DNA of 64,000 nt, taken from Edaphobacter bradus. Its GTDB lineage: Bacteria > Acidobacteriota > Terriglobia > Terriglobales > Acidobacteriaceae. The DNA is taken from contig NZ_JAGSYF010000002.1 in assembly GCF_025685645.1 (NCBI RefSeq), forward strand, positions 1,302,907 through 1,366,906. The letters run 5' to 3'. Made by a program: the position numbers and the translations under genes. Below, in pieces: positions 17,588 to 26,841 of the stretch. Within the stretch, counting starts at the first letter, position 1. Each line of letters starts with the position of its first letter. The notes beneath the pieces were generated by a model that made no database searches, had not been told where the DNA came from, and saw only the letters and a list, made by a program, of their open reading frames with translations.

Positions 17588-17624
17588 AAAGAGGCCGGGC
17601 ATCTCGCCCGGCCTCTTTGTTTTG
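17588..17624. terminator. Bidirectional intrinsic terminator
   Basis: A 13-bp perfect stem (17588-17600 / 17606-17618) with loop atctc, flanked by A-run on the left and T-rich tract on the right. It serves the MBL-fold gene on the plus strand and frr on the minus strand. Confidence 0.9.
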
Positions 17625-17641
17625 GTGATCACTGAATCTCT

Positions 17642-18226
17642 TCAGACGGTCATGATCTCTTTTTCCTTCGCCTTGAAGAGGTCTTCGATTCGCCTGATCT
17701 CAGCATCGGTCAGTTGCTGAACCTCTTCGTTGGCGCGCTTCTCGTCGTCGGCGGAGATGAGCTTGTCCTTGGCGGCCTTCTTGATCAGGTCGTTGCCGTC
17801 GCGGCGAATGTTGCGGATCGCGGTCTTGTGGTCTTCGAGCGTCTTGTTGAGCTGCTTGACGACCTCCTTGCGCCGCTCCTCGGTCATCGGAGGGACGGGA
17901 ACGCGGATCACCTTGCCGTCGGACATCGGGTTGAGTCCCACGGGCGAGGTGCGGATCGCCTTTTCGATCGCGCCGATCATGCTCATGTCGAAGGGCTGCA
18001 CTAGGATCAGGGTCGGCTCTGGCGTGCTGAGCTGCCCCATCTGTGCGACCGGGGTGTCCGTGCCGTAGTAGTCCACCTTGACCTGGTCGAGCATGTGGAC
18101 GTTCGCGCGTCCCGTGCGCGCCGCGAGCAGGTGCGCCCGGAAGTCGTCCACCGACCTCTCCATCCGCTTCTTCAACTCCAGGTGGGTTCCTTTCAACGCT
18201 TCGATACTCGCCATCGCTGATGCCAT
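17642..18226 (-). CDS. frr: Ribosome recycling factor
   Basis: A 194-aa protein matching RRF along its length, including the conserved R-T-G-R-A-N, Y-Y-G-T-D-T-P-V-A-Q and I-R-V-P-V-P-P-M-T-E-E-R-R-K. RRF splits post-termination ribosomes together with EF-G. ATG 18226 is chosen because gagg lies 9 nt upstream. A second ATG at 18214 would give 190 aa and is also possible, and the frame extends upstream to 18256 without support. It follows the aminotransferase gene on the same strand (81 nt). The common neighbours pyrH and tsf are absent here. Confidence 0.96.
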   Translation of the reverse strand: MASAMASIEALKGTHLELKKRMERSVDDFRAHLLAARTGRANVHMLDQVKVDYYGTDTPVAQMGQLSTPEPTLILVQPFDMSMIGAIEKAIRTSPVGLNPMSDGKVIRVPVPPMTEERRKEVVKQLNKTLEDHKTAIRNIRRDGNDLIKKAAKDKLISADDEKRANEEVQQLTDAEIRRIEDLFKAKEKEIMTV

Positions 18227-18307
18227 AACTCGTTTCCTCGTGCGCTGTTGCGCCAACGCAAATTCTACTGGAAATCGTTCCCGAAGAGAGGAGCGCTGTA
18301 CCGTCTG

Positions 18308-19486
18308 TTACTTCGTCAGCCTGCGGCAGGCCTCGCGCAGGTCCTCGTCTTTCTTGGCGAAGCAGAAGCGCAGCAGGTCTTCGCCCTTGCCCGCGCGGAA
18401 GAATGCAGAGCCGGCCACGGCTGCCACGCCGGTCTTCGCCAGCAGCGCGCGGGCCTTCTGGGCCGCGGTGGCGCCGGGCAGCCCCCTCGCGTCGGCCAGA
18501 ATATAGTAGGCGCCGTCGGGGACGTGCGGAGTCATTCCGGCGGCACGCAGCGCGTCCACCAGCATCGCGCGCTTCTCTTCGTGCTCGAGCGCCAGCTTCG
18601 CGTAGAAGCCATGCCCGAGCTGCTCCAGCCCCGCGGCCACGCCGTGCTGGAAGGGCGATGGCGCGCACACGTACAGCAGATCGTGGAAGTACCCGATCGC
18701 CCCGATCCACTTCGCGTCGGCGATGATGTAGCCGATTCGCCAACCGGTCACTGAGAAGGTCTTCGAGAAGCCGGACATCACAATCGTCCGCTCGCGCATG
18801 CCTTCAATTGTGGCCGGGCTCACATGGACCGCATCGCCATAGAGGAAGTGCTCGTAGATCTCGTCGGTGAAGACGAACAGGTCGAACTCGTGCGCGATAC
18901 CGGCCAGCCCTTCGAGTTCAGCCCGGGTGAAGACCTTGCCTGCGGGGTTCGACGGCGTGTTGACCACCACGGCCCGCGTCCGCGGCGTAATGGCCGCCCG
19001 CACCTGCGCGAGGTCCAGCCGCCAGTCTCTACCCTCCAGCGGCACGATGACCGGGGAGACGCGCAGCGACTTCAGGGTTCCCACGTGATAGCCGTAGAAC
19101 GGCTCGAAGAGCAGGACCTCGTCGCCGGGATTGAGCAGCGCCATGGCCACGGCGTGGAAGGCTCCGGTTGCGCCGCTGGTCACCAGCACCTCGCGCTCCG
19201 GGTCGGCGACCAGCCCCAGCGTTCGCTCCACCTTGTCGGAGATGGCACGGCGCAGGCGGGGAATTCCATCGAGCCGGGTGTATATATTGTGGCCCTCGCG
19301 GATTGCCGCAATCGCGGCCTCGGCGACTACGGGAGGAACCTCGGTGTCGCAGACGCCCTGGGCGAGGTTGACGCCGCCCACGAGGTCGCTCTCGACGCTC
19401 ATGGCGCGGATCTCCGACTGCACCATGCGCGGGGCGAGCTCGCTCAATCCCAGTCCGCGGTTTACGGCAATCTCTGCCTGCGCCAT
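18308..19486 (-). CDS. PLP-dependent class I/II aminotransferase
   Basis: A 392-aa fold-type I enzyme. The PLP-binding lysine is in S-G-F-S-K-T-F-S-V-T-G-W-R-I-G-Y. N-T-P-S-N-P-A-G-K and D-E-I-Y-E are the conserved Asn and Asp contacts, and the C-terminal R-F-C-F contains the substrate carboxylate Arg. It resembles the aspartate/methionine/kynurenine aminotransferase group, but the amino-acid substrate is not decidable. ATG 19486 has GGAG 9 nt upstream, while a GTG at 19504 is a weaker start. It heads an apparent operon with frr. Confidence 0.9.
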   Translation of the reverse strand: MAQAEIAVNRGLGLSELAPRMVQSEIRAMSVESDLVGGVNLAQGVCDTEVPPVVAEAAIAAIREGHNIYTRLDGIPRLRRAISDKVERTLGLVADPEREVLVTSGATGAFHAVAMALLNPGDEVLLFEPFYGYHVGTLKSLRVSPVIVPLEGRDWRLDLAQVRAAITPRTRAVVVNTPSNPAGKVFTRAELEGLAGIAHEFDLFVFTDEIYEHFLYGDAVHVSPATIEGMRERTIVMSGFSKTFSVTGWRIGYIIADAKWIGAIGYFHDLLYVCAPSPFQHGVAAGLEQLGHGFYAKLALEHEEKRAMLVDALRAAGMTPHVPDGAYYILADARGLPGATAAQKARALLAKTGVAAVAGSAFFRAGKGEDLLRFCFAKKDEDLREACRRLTK

Positions 19487-19766
19487 TGCGTTGCGCTCCT
19501 GCACTAGTGTTCGTATGTCCTACTATCTTACGTCCGCGCTGCGTTGCACGCGGGCCTGGGAGCATTTTGCCTGTCTTCGCCCTTCCGGGACGGCTATGGG
19601 CCAAAAGAATCAGTAGATGAATCGGCGGGTGAACTCGCTAACCCAATGGCTGCTCCCATATAATCGGAATCTCCCCACAAGGAATTCGCGGGGTGCGATT
19701 TTTTCAAGCAGTGAGGGTGTGCGTATCTTTACCGTAGATCGAGAGAGCGGAAGCTCCCTGAATTGC

Positions 19767-22667
19767 ATGACCAAGCCCGTGCGCCCGCGCTCCAGCCGCT
19801 TCCGCATCGCTAAGGCCCTGTTTCTTACGACGCTTCTGGCTGCCGCGGTACCGGCGCTCCGTGCGCAGGACCAGGCTGCGCAGACACTGTGCCAGCCCCA
19901 GGTGATCGGTAACCGCAGAATTCCCAAGGAGTCGGTTCTGGCACGGATTTTCTCGCACCAGGGCGACGTCTATGACCCCGCGGTGGTCGAACGCGACTTC
20001 AACTCGCTGTGGAACAGCAACTACTTCGAGGATGTTCGCATCGAGCGCAGCCCGGGCACCACAGGCAAGTGCCTCCAGCTTACGATCTTCGTTCTCGAGA
20101 AGCCGACCATTCGCGAGATCAACTACAAGGGCCTCAGCGCCGTCTCGCAATCCGACGTTCTGGATGCCTTCAAGAAGGCGAAGGTCGGCCTCTCCGTTGA
20201 GAGCCAGTACGACCCCACCAAGATCAAGCGGGCCGAGGTCGTTATTAAGGAGTTGCTGTCCGCGCATGGACACCAGTTCGCCACGGTCCGGACCGAGATC
20301 AAGAAAATCCCTCCGGCGGCCGTCGCACTTACCTTCAGCGTGAAGGAAGGCCCGACCGTGAAGGTGGGTAAGATTGCCTTCGATGGCAATCACAACCTGA
20401 ACAACCGCACACTTCGTGCCGCAATGAAGAACCTGAAACCCATCGGGATTCCGCACTCCATCATTCTTGAGAACCTCTTTGCCCGCACCTTTGACGCCAG
20501 CAAGCTCGACGAGGACACCGAGCGCGTGCGCGCGGCCTATCGTGATCGCGGCTACTTCAAGGCGCTGACCAGCGAACCCACGACGAAAGTTCGCGACGCC
20601 GGCGGACTGAATCCCTTCACGCTGCGGCCCTCCAAGGGAAAGCGCATCGATATCCTCATGCCGGTGGAGGAGGGCGAGCGGTATCGCCTTGGCGGAATCA
20701 CCTTCAGCGGAAACAAGGCTGTGACCAACACCAAGGTCCTCCGCGCCCAGTTCGCCCAGAAGGACGGCGAATGGTTTGACGCTTCCAAGTTCGGCAAGGG
20801 CATCGAGCAGCTCCGCAAGGCCTACGGCCAGCTCGGCTATATCAACTTTGTCGGCAATCCGATTCCGGCGATCGACGACGCGAAGAAGACGATCAGCCTG
20901 AACATCGACATTGACGAGGGCAAGCCCTTCTACGTCTCGCGCATCGAGTTCAGCGGCAATACCATCACGCGTGACAAGGTAATCCGCCGCGAGTTGCTGC
21001 TAGAAGAGGGGCAGGTCTATAACAACCAGCTCTGGGAGCTCTCGATTCTGCGCCTGAACCAGCTCAACTACTTCGAGCCGCTCAAGGCCGATCAGGACTC
21101 CGAGAGCCGCCAGAACGCCGACAGCCAGACCGTCGACCTGCTGCTCAAGCTGAAGGAGAAGGGCAAGAACTCGATCGGTTTGAACGGCGGCATCAGCGGA
21201 TTGTCGGGAACCTTCATCGGCCTCAACTACGAGACCAACAACTTCCTCGGCCTGGGCGAGACGCTCTCGGTGCAGGCCAACGTAGGCGATCTGTCGCGTA
21301 ACCTCAGCTTCGGCTTCACGGAGCCGTACTTCCGCAACAAGCCGATCTCGCTGGGAATTCAGGTCTTCACCAGTAAGTACGACTTCAATCCGGCCAAGGC
21401 CTACTCGATCTCCAGCAATCAGAGCCAGAACCTGACGACGGCGCAGCAGTCGCTGCTGACCAACTACAACCAGTCTTCGACGGGCCTGACTCTCTCGGCC
21501 GGCGAGCCGCTGCGTCACCTCTGGGCGCATAGCGGCGTCGCGCGCATCGGCCTGTCGTATGCTCTGTCGCGGTCGTCGGTGTCGGTGTTCAACGACAACA
21601 CGCGCAATGTTTTCCAGGCGCTCGCCTTCCGCTCCGGCGTGCAGGGACCGAACCAGCTCACCGGCATCATTACCTCGACTCTCACGCCGAGCTTCACTTA
21701 CTCGAGCCTCGACCGCGCGGTTGGGCCACACTCTGGCCGCGACCTGAACGTCGCCGTGCAGGTCGCCGGCGTGGGCGGCAACGTCAAGTACGTCCAGCCG
21801 GTGGCGACGTACCGGCAGTTCTATCCCATCAAGGGGCTGAAGATAAATCGCGAGGGCCACAACGTTCTGGCTTATCGCGTGCAGATTGCGCACATCTCCG
21901 GCTTCGGCGGCGAGGTGGCTCCTCCCACGAACCGTATCTACGGTGGTGGCGAGTCCGACGTCCGCGGCTTCGACATCCGTTCGGCCTCGCCGTACACCCT
22001 CATCCCCACGAAGGTCATGTTCAACCTGACGAACCCGGATGGGACCACGGTTCCGCGCGATCCCACCAATCCGTTGCTCGGCAACGTCCAGATTCCTCTG
22101 CCGATCTATCGTCTGGTCTCGGTCGGAGGCGACACCAGCCTTACGAGCAACCTTGAGTACCGCATCCCGATCATCAACCAGGTGACGTTTGCATTCTTCA
22201 CGGACTTCAACCTGACCTTCGACGCGCGGGCCGACCAGCTTCGCCAGAGCGTCGCTGGCCAGGCTACGATCACAAGCCCGCTCTACGGATGCCCGCAGTT
22301 CGTCAACGGCGCCTGCTTCGGCGGCCAGCAGGTCTCTTTCCCGAATCCTCTGAAGGTTTTGCCTGGCACCAACTACGTGCCGCGCATGTCGAACGGCGCC
22401 GAGCTGCAGGTCATCCTGCCGATCGTCAACGCGCCGTTCCGGATCTACTATGCGTACAACCCGCTGCGTCTCTACAAGACCGTTCCTCAGCAGCTCGCGT
22501 TGCCCAACACCTGCCCGCCGGGATCGACGGCCTGCTTCAAGAACCTCTTCCCGGATTCAGGCGCTGGCCAGTTCACCTATCAGGAGGCGTTGCAGTTGTA
22601 TGGAGCGGATTACCACCTTCGCGAACCGCGCAAGACCTTCCGCCTGACGGTCAGCACGACCTTCTAA
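19767..22667 (+). CDS. bamA: Outer-membrane assembly protein BamA (Omp85)
   Basis: A 966-aa protein. The ATG at 19767 is chosen because it gives a proper signal peptide (residues 1-34, ending A-L-R-A-Q). About 50 further open codons upstream lack one. Five POTRA-like repeats span about residues 45-420 (for example I-R-E-I-N-Y-K-G, V-G-K-I-A-F-D-G-N, L-G-G-I-T-F-S-G-N, V-S-R-I-E-F-S-G-N). The 16-strand barrel follows and includes the family motif G-G-E-S-D-V-R-G-F-D. BamA inserts beta-barrels, including LptD and the TonB-dependent receptors, into the outer membrane. It is longer than the usual 800 aa, partly through extended barrel loops. Confidence 0.95.
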   Translation: MTKPVRPRSSRFRIAKALFLTTLLAAAVPALRAQDQAAQTLCQPQVIGNRRIPKESVLARIFSHQGDVYDPAVVERDFNSLWNSNYFEDVRIERSPGTTGKCLQLTIFVLEKPTIREINYKGLSAVSQSDVLDAFKKAKVGLSVESQYDPTKIKRAEVVIKELLSAHGHQFATVRTEIKKIPPAAVALTFSVKEGPTVKVGKIAFDGNHNLNNRTLRAAMKNLKPIGIPHSIILENLFARTFDASKLDEDTERVRAAYRDRGYFKALTSEPTTKVRDAGGLNPFTLRPSKGKRIDILMPVEEGERYRLGGITFSGNKAVTNTKVLRAQFAQKDGEWFDASKFGKGIEQLRKAYGQLGYINFVGNPIPAIDDAKKTISLNIDIDEGKPFYVSRIEFSGNTITRDKVIRRELLLEEGQVYNNQLWELSILRLNQLNYFEPLKADQDSESRQNADSQTVDLLLKLKEKGKNSIGLNGGISGLSGTFIGLNYETNNFLGLGETLSVQANVGDLSRNLSFGFTEPYFRNKPISLGIQVFTSKYDFNPAKAYSISSNQSQNLTTAQQSLLTNYNQSSTGLTLSAGEPLRHLWAHSGVARIGLSYALSRSSVSVFNDNTRNVFQALAFRSGVQGPNQLTGIITSTLTPSFTYSSLDRAVGPHSGRDLNVAVQVAGVGGNVKYVQPVATYRQFYPIKGLKINREGHNVLAYRVQIAHISGFGGEVAPPTNRIYGGGESDVRGFDIRSASPYTLIPTKVMFNLTNPDGTTVPRDPTNPLLGNVQIPLPIYRLVSVGGDTSLTSNLEYRIPIINQVTFAFFTDFNLTFDARADQLRQSVAGQATITSPLYGCPQFVNGACFGGQQVSFPNPLKVLPGTNYVPRMSNGAELQVILPIVNAPFRIYYAYNPLRLYKTVPQQLALPNTCPPGSTACFKNLFPDSGAGQFTYQEALQLYGADYHLREPRKTFRLTVSTTF

Positions 22668-22679
22668 CCAAAGCGTCAC

Positions 22680-22726
22680 AACCAAAAACAGCAGAGGCCC
22701 CATCGGGCCTCTGCTGTTTTTGGTTT
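22680..22726. terminator. Bidirectional intrinsic terminator after bamA
   Basis: A perfect 21-bp stem (22680-22700 / 22705-22725) with loop catc. Its arms carry A5 and T5 runs, so it can stop both bamA and the convergent RDD gene. Confidence 0.92.
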
Positions 22727-22746
22727 GATAGAAGTGAGTCGTTGGC

Positions 22747-24102
22747 CTAATAGCTGCGCTGGTACATGCGCGTGGCGCGGTCGTGCCAGCCGAGCCGGTC
22801 ATCGTCGAGCAAAGCCCACAGGTATCCCATTCCAAGCGGGCAGGCCGAGAGCAGGTGCACAAAGATGCGGCGGCGCATTGCCGCACGAGTCGGGTTGTCG
22901 TCCGAGAAAGTGCACAGCCCGATGCGGGCGTAGCGCATTCCCGGCGTCGCCTCCGAGAAGGTGAAGAACAGGAGCTGATAGAGCAGACCGAGGATCGCCA
23001 GCGTCCCCATGGCCGCGATGGCTGCCGCCTGTGGGGTAAGTTGCAGCGTTCCCGGCTGGCTGAAGTGATTCGCGGTCAATGCAAAGACTGCGATAAAGAT
23101 GAGTTCGGTCGCCGTCACGAGGACGCCGTCGACGATCCCTGCCATCAGGCGCAGGCTGAGGGGCGCCGTCTGCGGGACCATCGCCGGGTTGTACTGCTCT
23201 TCCAGCGCTGCCTGGACCATCACTGGCTCCGGTTGCGCGCTCAGCAGGATCGAAGACCACTCCGGCGCGGCGGACTCGACCACAGGCGCGGTCGAGATCT
23301 GCGTCGCTTCCACCTCGAAGATGCGGAGTTGCGAGGCATCCGGCGCGTGGTCTGCCTCGTCGCGCAGAGGCCCTTCGGCAAGGCGAGGCCGCGCTCGCCG
23401 CGCTGCGACCAGTTGCCGGGGAAACTCGATCAGGTTGGCCGGAATCTCGACCGGAGGGACCGTCTCCTCGAAGACAGGAGACTGCCGGAAGGCGATCTCC
23501 TCATCAAGCGCCATCCGCTCGTCGTCGTCGATGAAAGGAGCCTGCCCGGCACGCGCTGCGACCACTGGCTGCGGCGAGCTCAGCGAGACATCCTCGAAGA
23601 GCTGCACCCTCAATCCAACGGAAGGGACCGCAGCCTCTGGAGCAGGGGCCTTCGGAGCGACGGGCGCTGCTCCCGCGCTAGCGGGTGTCTTCACCGGATC
23701 GTGAACAAATGTCGGAGCAGCCGGCTCTGCGGTGTTCTGGTCGAGCTCGGCCAGCAGCTCATACTGCGCGGCCACAACGGCCTCAGCGCTGCGCCGGGCT
23801 ACTTCGGCCGCGGCCTCCGCCTGCCGGATCGCCTTCTCGGCTTCTTCAGCCAGAAAAGCGCGGTAGCTCTGCGACTGCGCGTAGCGCTCCGCGACCGCCG
23901 CGGCGATGCGCGCCGAGCGGGCCTTAGCGGCCGAACCGGAAGCCGCCGCCGTCGTTAGCTGCGGCCCGGTCGATTGCGTTCTGCGGGCGCGGTGCGCGGC
24001 GACTTTTTCGGCGATCTGCTGCTTCAGCGCAAACGGCTCATAAGCTTCCGTTTCAACACTGGCTTCGTCAACTGGCTGTATCTCTCGCTGTGCTGAGCTC
24101 AT
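22747..24102 (-). CDS. RDD-family membrane protein with long disordered N-terminus
   Basis: A 451-aa protein. ATG 24102 is chosen because the frame further upstream overlaps lptD antisense and is a shadow. Residues 1-300 are Ala/Glu/Pro-rich and low in hydrophobic content, with a probable helix or coiled coil at about 60-120. The RDD domain is at about 305-450, with A-P-L-S-L-R-L-M-A-G-I-V-D-G, two transmembrane helices, the E-A-T-P-G-M-R-Y-A-R motif and a final D-D-D-R-L-G-W-H-D-R. RDD proteins are poorly understood; some act in transport. It is divergent from lptD. Confidence 0.85.
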   Translation of the reverse strand: MSSAQREIQPVDEASVETEAYEPFALKQQIAEKVAAHRARRTQSTGPQLTTAAASGSAAKARSARIAAAVAERYAQSQSYRAFLAEEAEKAIRQAEAAAEVARRSAEAVVAAQYELLAELDQNTAEPAAPTFVHDPVKTPASAGAAPVAPKAPAPEAAVPSVGLRVQLFEDVSLSSPQPVVAARAGQAPFIDDDERMALDEEIAFRQSPVFEETVPPVEIPANLIEFPRQLVAARRARPRLAEGPLRDEADHAPDASQLRIFEVEATQISTAPVVESAAPEWSSILLSAQPEPVMVQAALEEQYNPAMVPQTAPLSLRLMAGIVDGVLVTATELIFIAVFALTANHFSQPGTLQLTPQAAAIAAMGTLAILGLLYQLLFFTFSEATPGMRYARIGLCTFSDDNPTRAAMRRRIFVHLLSACPLGMGYLWALLDDDRLGWHDRATRMYQRSY

Positions 24103-24150
24103 GGCGCTCAAAACCAAACCTGCTTCCTTGAAATCGTTTAGCCTCAGAGA

Positions 24151-26772
24151 GTGGTGCGTTTCACAACCTTCGAACCCGAACCGAACCGAGGCTCTTTTCT
24201 GCTGCCGCAAGGCCTCATCAGCCGCAAGGCCCGAACCCGCACATCTCTGTCCTTCAGGGCCGTTTACTTCCTGATAACTATCACGCTGGTTCAGGCAAGT
24301 CATCCACAGTCGCGGCTGATTGCGCAGGAGGTGCCGAGTCAGGCAACTCAGGCCTCTCCGGCGCCGACCGCGCTGCCCGATGTCCCTGACCCTGCGGCGT
24401 CTTTGGAACGCTACCCTGAGGCTGTCGTCCTCCCGGACACCGAAGGCACTACGCTGGTCAGCATCGTGTCCGACCGGCAGTCGAAGACCGGCAACCGCTA
24501 TGCCCTCGACGGCAACGCTGTCATCACCTACAAGGACCGCCGCATCGAGGCCGACCACATCGACTACGACAGCTCCACCGAGGAACTGAACGCCGCGGGC
24601 CACCTCAAAGCCACTGGCGGCGAGAACCACGAGATCATCCGCGCCAGCCATGGCACTATGAATCTCAAGCAGCAGACCGGACGCTTCTATGACGTCACTG
24701 GCTCTGTCGGACTCAAGGACTCCGAACACCGCGTCATCTATTCGAACGGCAATCCATTCCTCTTCGCCGGCCGCCTGGTCGTCAAGACCGGCCCGCAGCA
24801 GTATGAGATCTACGACGGTTCGGTGACCTCCTGCCAGCTTCCGAACCCGGACTGGCAGCTCTTCGCCGGCCGCTTCTCGGTCGATGGCGACAAGGCCACG
24901 GCGCGCAACAGCGTCTTCCGCGTGATCAATATGCCGGTGCTCTATCTGCCCTACGTGTCGCATCCGGTTGACACCACCGAGCGTCAGAGTGGTTTTCTGA
25001 TTCCGGTCATCGGAGATACTTCGACGAAGGGCATTGTCCTTGGCGAGCAGATCTACTGGGCGATCAATCGCAGCACCGACCTCACCGTGGGAGCCGAGTA
25101 CTTCTCGCGCCGCGGATGGCAGCAGTCGGCGACCTTCCGCTATCGCGGCCTGGGTAACAACTTCGCCACGGCCCACTACAACGGCCTGCTCGATCGCGGC
25201 TACTACACCGGCGGCAAGTACGTGAACCAGGGCGGCGAGGATGTTGTCTTCTCCGGCCGCTACGACTTCTCCGATCAGACGCGCGTCGCCGCCGATCTCG
25301 AGTACCTCAGCTCCTTCGCCTATCGCGAGGCTTTCAGTGAGAACTTCAACCAGGCAGTCTCCAGCGACATCCTCTCGATCGGCTACGCCACCCACGAGGC
25401 CGACGGCTACTCGGTCTCACTGCGCGCCGATCGCTACCAGGGGCTGAAACAGGTCGCGACGGCCACGCTCCCTGAGGGCGAGATCCACATCTTCCACGCT
25501 CCCTCACTCGATCTTGCGACCACAGACCACCCCATCGGAGGATCGCATCTTCTCTGGAGCGCCGACGGCTCCCTCGCCGGGCTCAAGCGTGTCCAGCCCA
25601 ACTTCTCGACGACGGGCCTCACCGGGCGCTTCGACCTGCACCCGCAGCTCGCGCTTCCTCTCGGCGCCGATGGCTGGCGCTTCATGCCCTCGATCGGCGT
25701 GCGCGAGACCATCTACACCCGTGGCCGGCACACTCCCTACACCTCGCCGATACCCGTCGAGACGGTCAGCGCCGTCAACCGCGCCGATCTGGAACTGCAG
25801 ATGGATGTGCGTGCGCCCGTCCTCGAGCGCACCTTCAGCTCGCCCCTCGTGCACAGGCTCTTTGGCTCTGACGTGAAGCACACCATTCAGCCCGAGGTCA
25901 CCTACCGTTATGTCACAGGCGTGGACAACTTCCCCAACATCCTTCGCTTTGACGACTCCGATATCGTCAGCAACACCAACGAAGTGCAGTACGGAGTGGT
26001 GCAGCGGATCTTTGTGCGCCAGCGCAAGAAGGCCGGCGCCTGCGCGGCCAGCGAGGGAAACGCGCTCGCCATGCCCGCCGCACCCGGCTACGACACCAGC
26101 TATGAAGCACCCTCCGCTCCCTGCCGCAACCGCGAGCTTATCAGCTGGAAGGTCACCCAGAAGTACTTCTTCGACCCGACCTTCGGGGGGGCGGTCGTAG
26201 CCAAACGGCGTAACATCTTCCAGACGACGCTCGATCTCTCGGGAATCGCCTTTCTCACCGAGCCGCGCAACATCTCTCCTCTGATCTCGCGGCTCCGCCT
26301 TCAGCCCTCGGACAAGTTCGACCTCGAGTGGGACTTCGATGTCGATACCGGAGCGAGGAAGTTCACCTCCAACAACGTCCTGATCGACTTCCACGAGGGC
26401 AACGTCTTCTCCGGCTTCAGCTATGCGCGGCTCAACGCTCCCGGCCGCTTCTACACGCAGCCCTTCGGCTCGAGCCAGGGGACCTCGTCGCCGGTCTCGG
26501 ACTTCAATCAGGTCAGGCTCCTGCTCGGCTACGGAGCCCCTACACGGAAGGGCCTTGGCGTTGCTGCCAATGTTGGGCTCGATCTCCGTCTCTCCACCGT
26601 GCAGTACGGCGCACTGCAGACCTCGTGGAACTGGGACTGCTGCGGCTTCAGCGTGGAGTATCGCAAGTACGAGCTGGGCTCGGTCCGTAACGAGAACGCC
26701 TACCGGTTCAACCTCACGCTGGCCAACATCGGCTCAGCCGGCAATCTTCGCCGGGCCGAGCGGCTCTTCTGA
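24151..26772 (+). CDS. lptD: LPS-assembly outer-membrane protein LptD (OstA)
   Basis: An 873-aa protein starting at GTG 24151. A GTG follows immediately, so the exact start is uncertain. A signal-like hydrophobic segment is at about residues 35-50. The OstA/LptA-like beta-jellyroll is at about 100-210 (A-L-D-G-N-A-V-I-T-Y, I-E-A-D-H-I-D-Y-D, L-N-A-A-G-H-L). The LptD barrel follows and ends with the N-W-D-C-C-G-F-S-V-E-Y signature and paired cysteines. It translocates LPS to the outer leaflet with LptE, which is not seen here. It heads an envelope-biogenesis run of three genes. Confidence 0.93.
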   Translation: MVRFTTFEPEPNRGSFLLPQGLISRKARTRTSLSFRAVYFLITITLVQASHPQSRLIAQEVPSQATQASPAPTALPDVPDPAASLERYPEAVVLPDTEGTTLVSIVSDRQSKTGNRYALDGNAVITYKDRRIEADHIDYDSSTEELNAAGHLKATGGENHEIIRASHGTMNLKQQTGRFYDVTGSVGLKDSEHRVIYSNGNPFLFAGRLVVKTGPQQYEIYDGSVTSCQLPNPDWQLFAGRFSVDGDKATARNSVFRVINMPVLYLPYVSHPVDTTERQSGFLIPVIGDTSTKGIVLGEQIYWAINRSTDLTVGAEYFSRRGWQQSATFRYRGLGNNFATAHYNGLLDRGYYTGGKYVNQGGEDVVFSGRYDFSDQTRVAADLEYLSSFAYREAFSENFNQAVSSDILSIGYATHEADGYSVSLRADRYQGLKQVATATLPEGEIHIFHAPSLDLATTDHPIGGSHLLWSADGSLAGLKRVQPNFSTTGLTGRFDLHPQLALPLGADGWRFMPSIGVRETIYTRGRHTPYTSPIPVETVSAVNRADLELQMDVRAPVLERTFSSPLVHRLFGSDVKHTIQPEVTYRYVTGVDNFPNILRFDDSDIVSNTNEVQYGVVQRIFVRQRKKAGACAASEGNALAMPAAPGYDTSYEAPSAPCRNRELISWKVTQKYFFDPTFGGAVVAKRRNIFQTTLDLSGIAFLTEPRNISPLISRLRLQPSDKFDLEWDFDVDTGARKFTSNNVLIDFHEGNVFSGFSYARLNAPGRFYTQPFGSSQGTSSPVSDFNQVRLLLGYGAPTRKGLGVAANVGLDLRLSTVQYGALQTSWNWDCCGFSVEYRKYELGSVRNENAYRFNLTLANIGSAGNLRRAERLF

Positions 26773-26841
26773 GTCTCGAGATCGCTGGCTGGGTTCCGAA
26801 CATTCCGCCAGCCTCCGCGTGAGATAATCGGGCGAGGTTCT

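Noticed and set aside
24103-25395. N-terminal extension of the RDD gene on the minus strand
   Set aside because: It is antisense to lptD, has no family similarity and is preceded by a better start at 24102.
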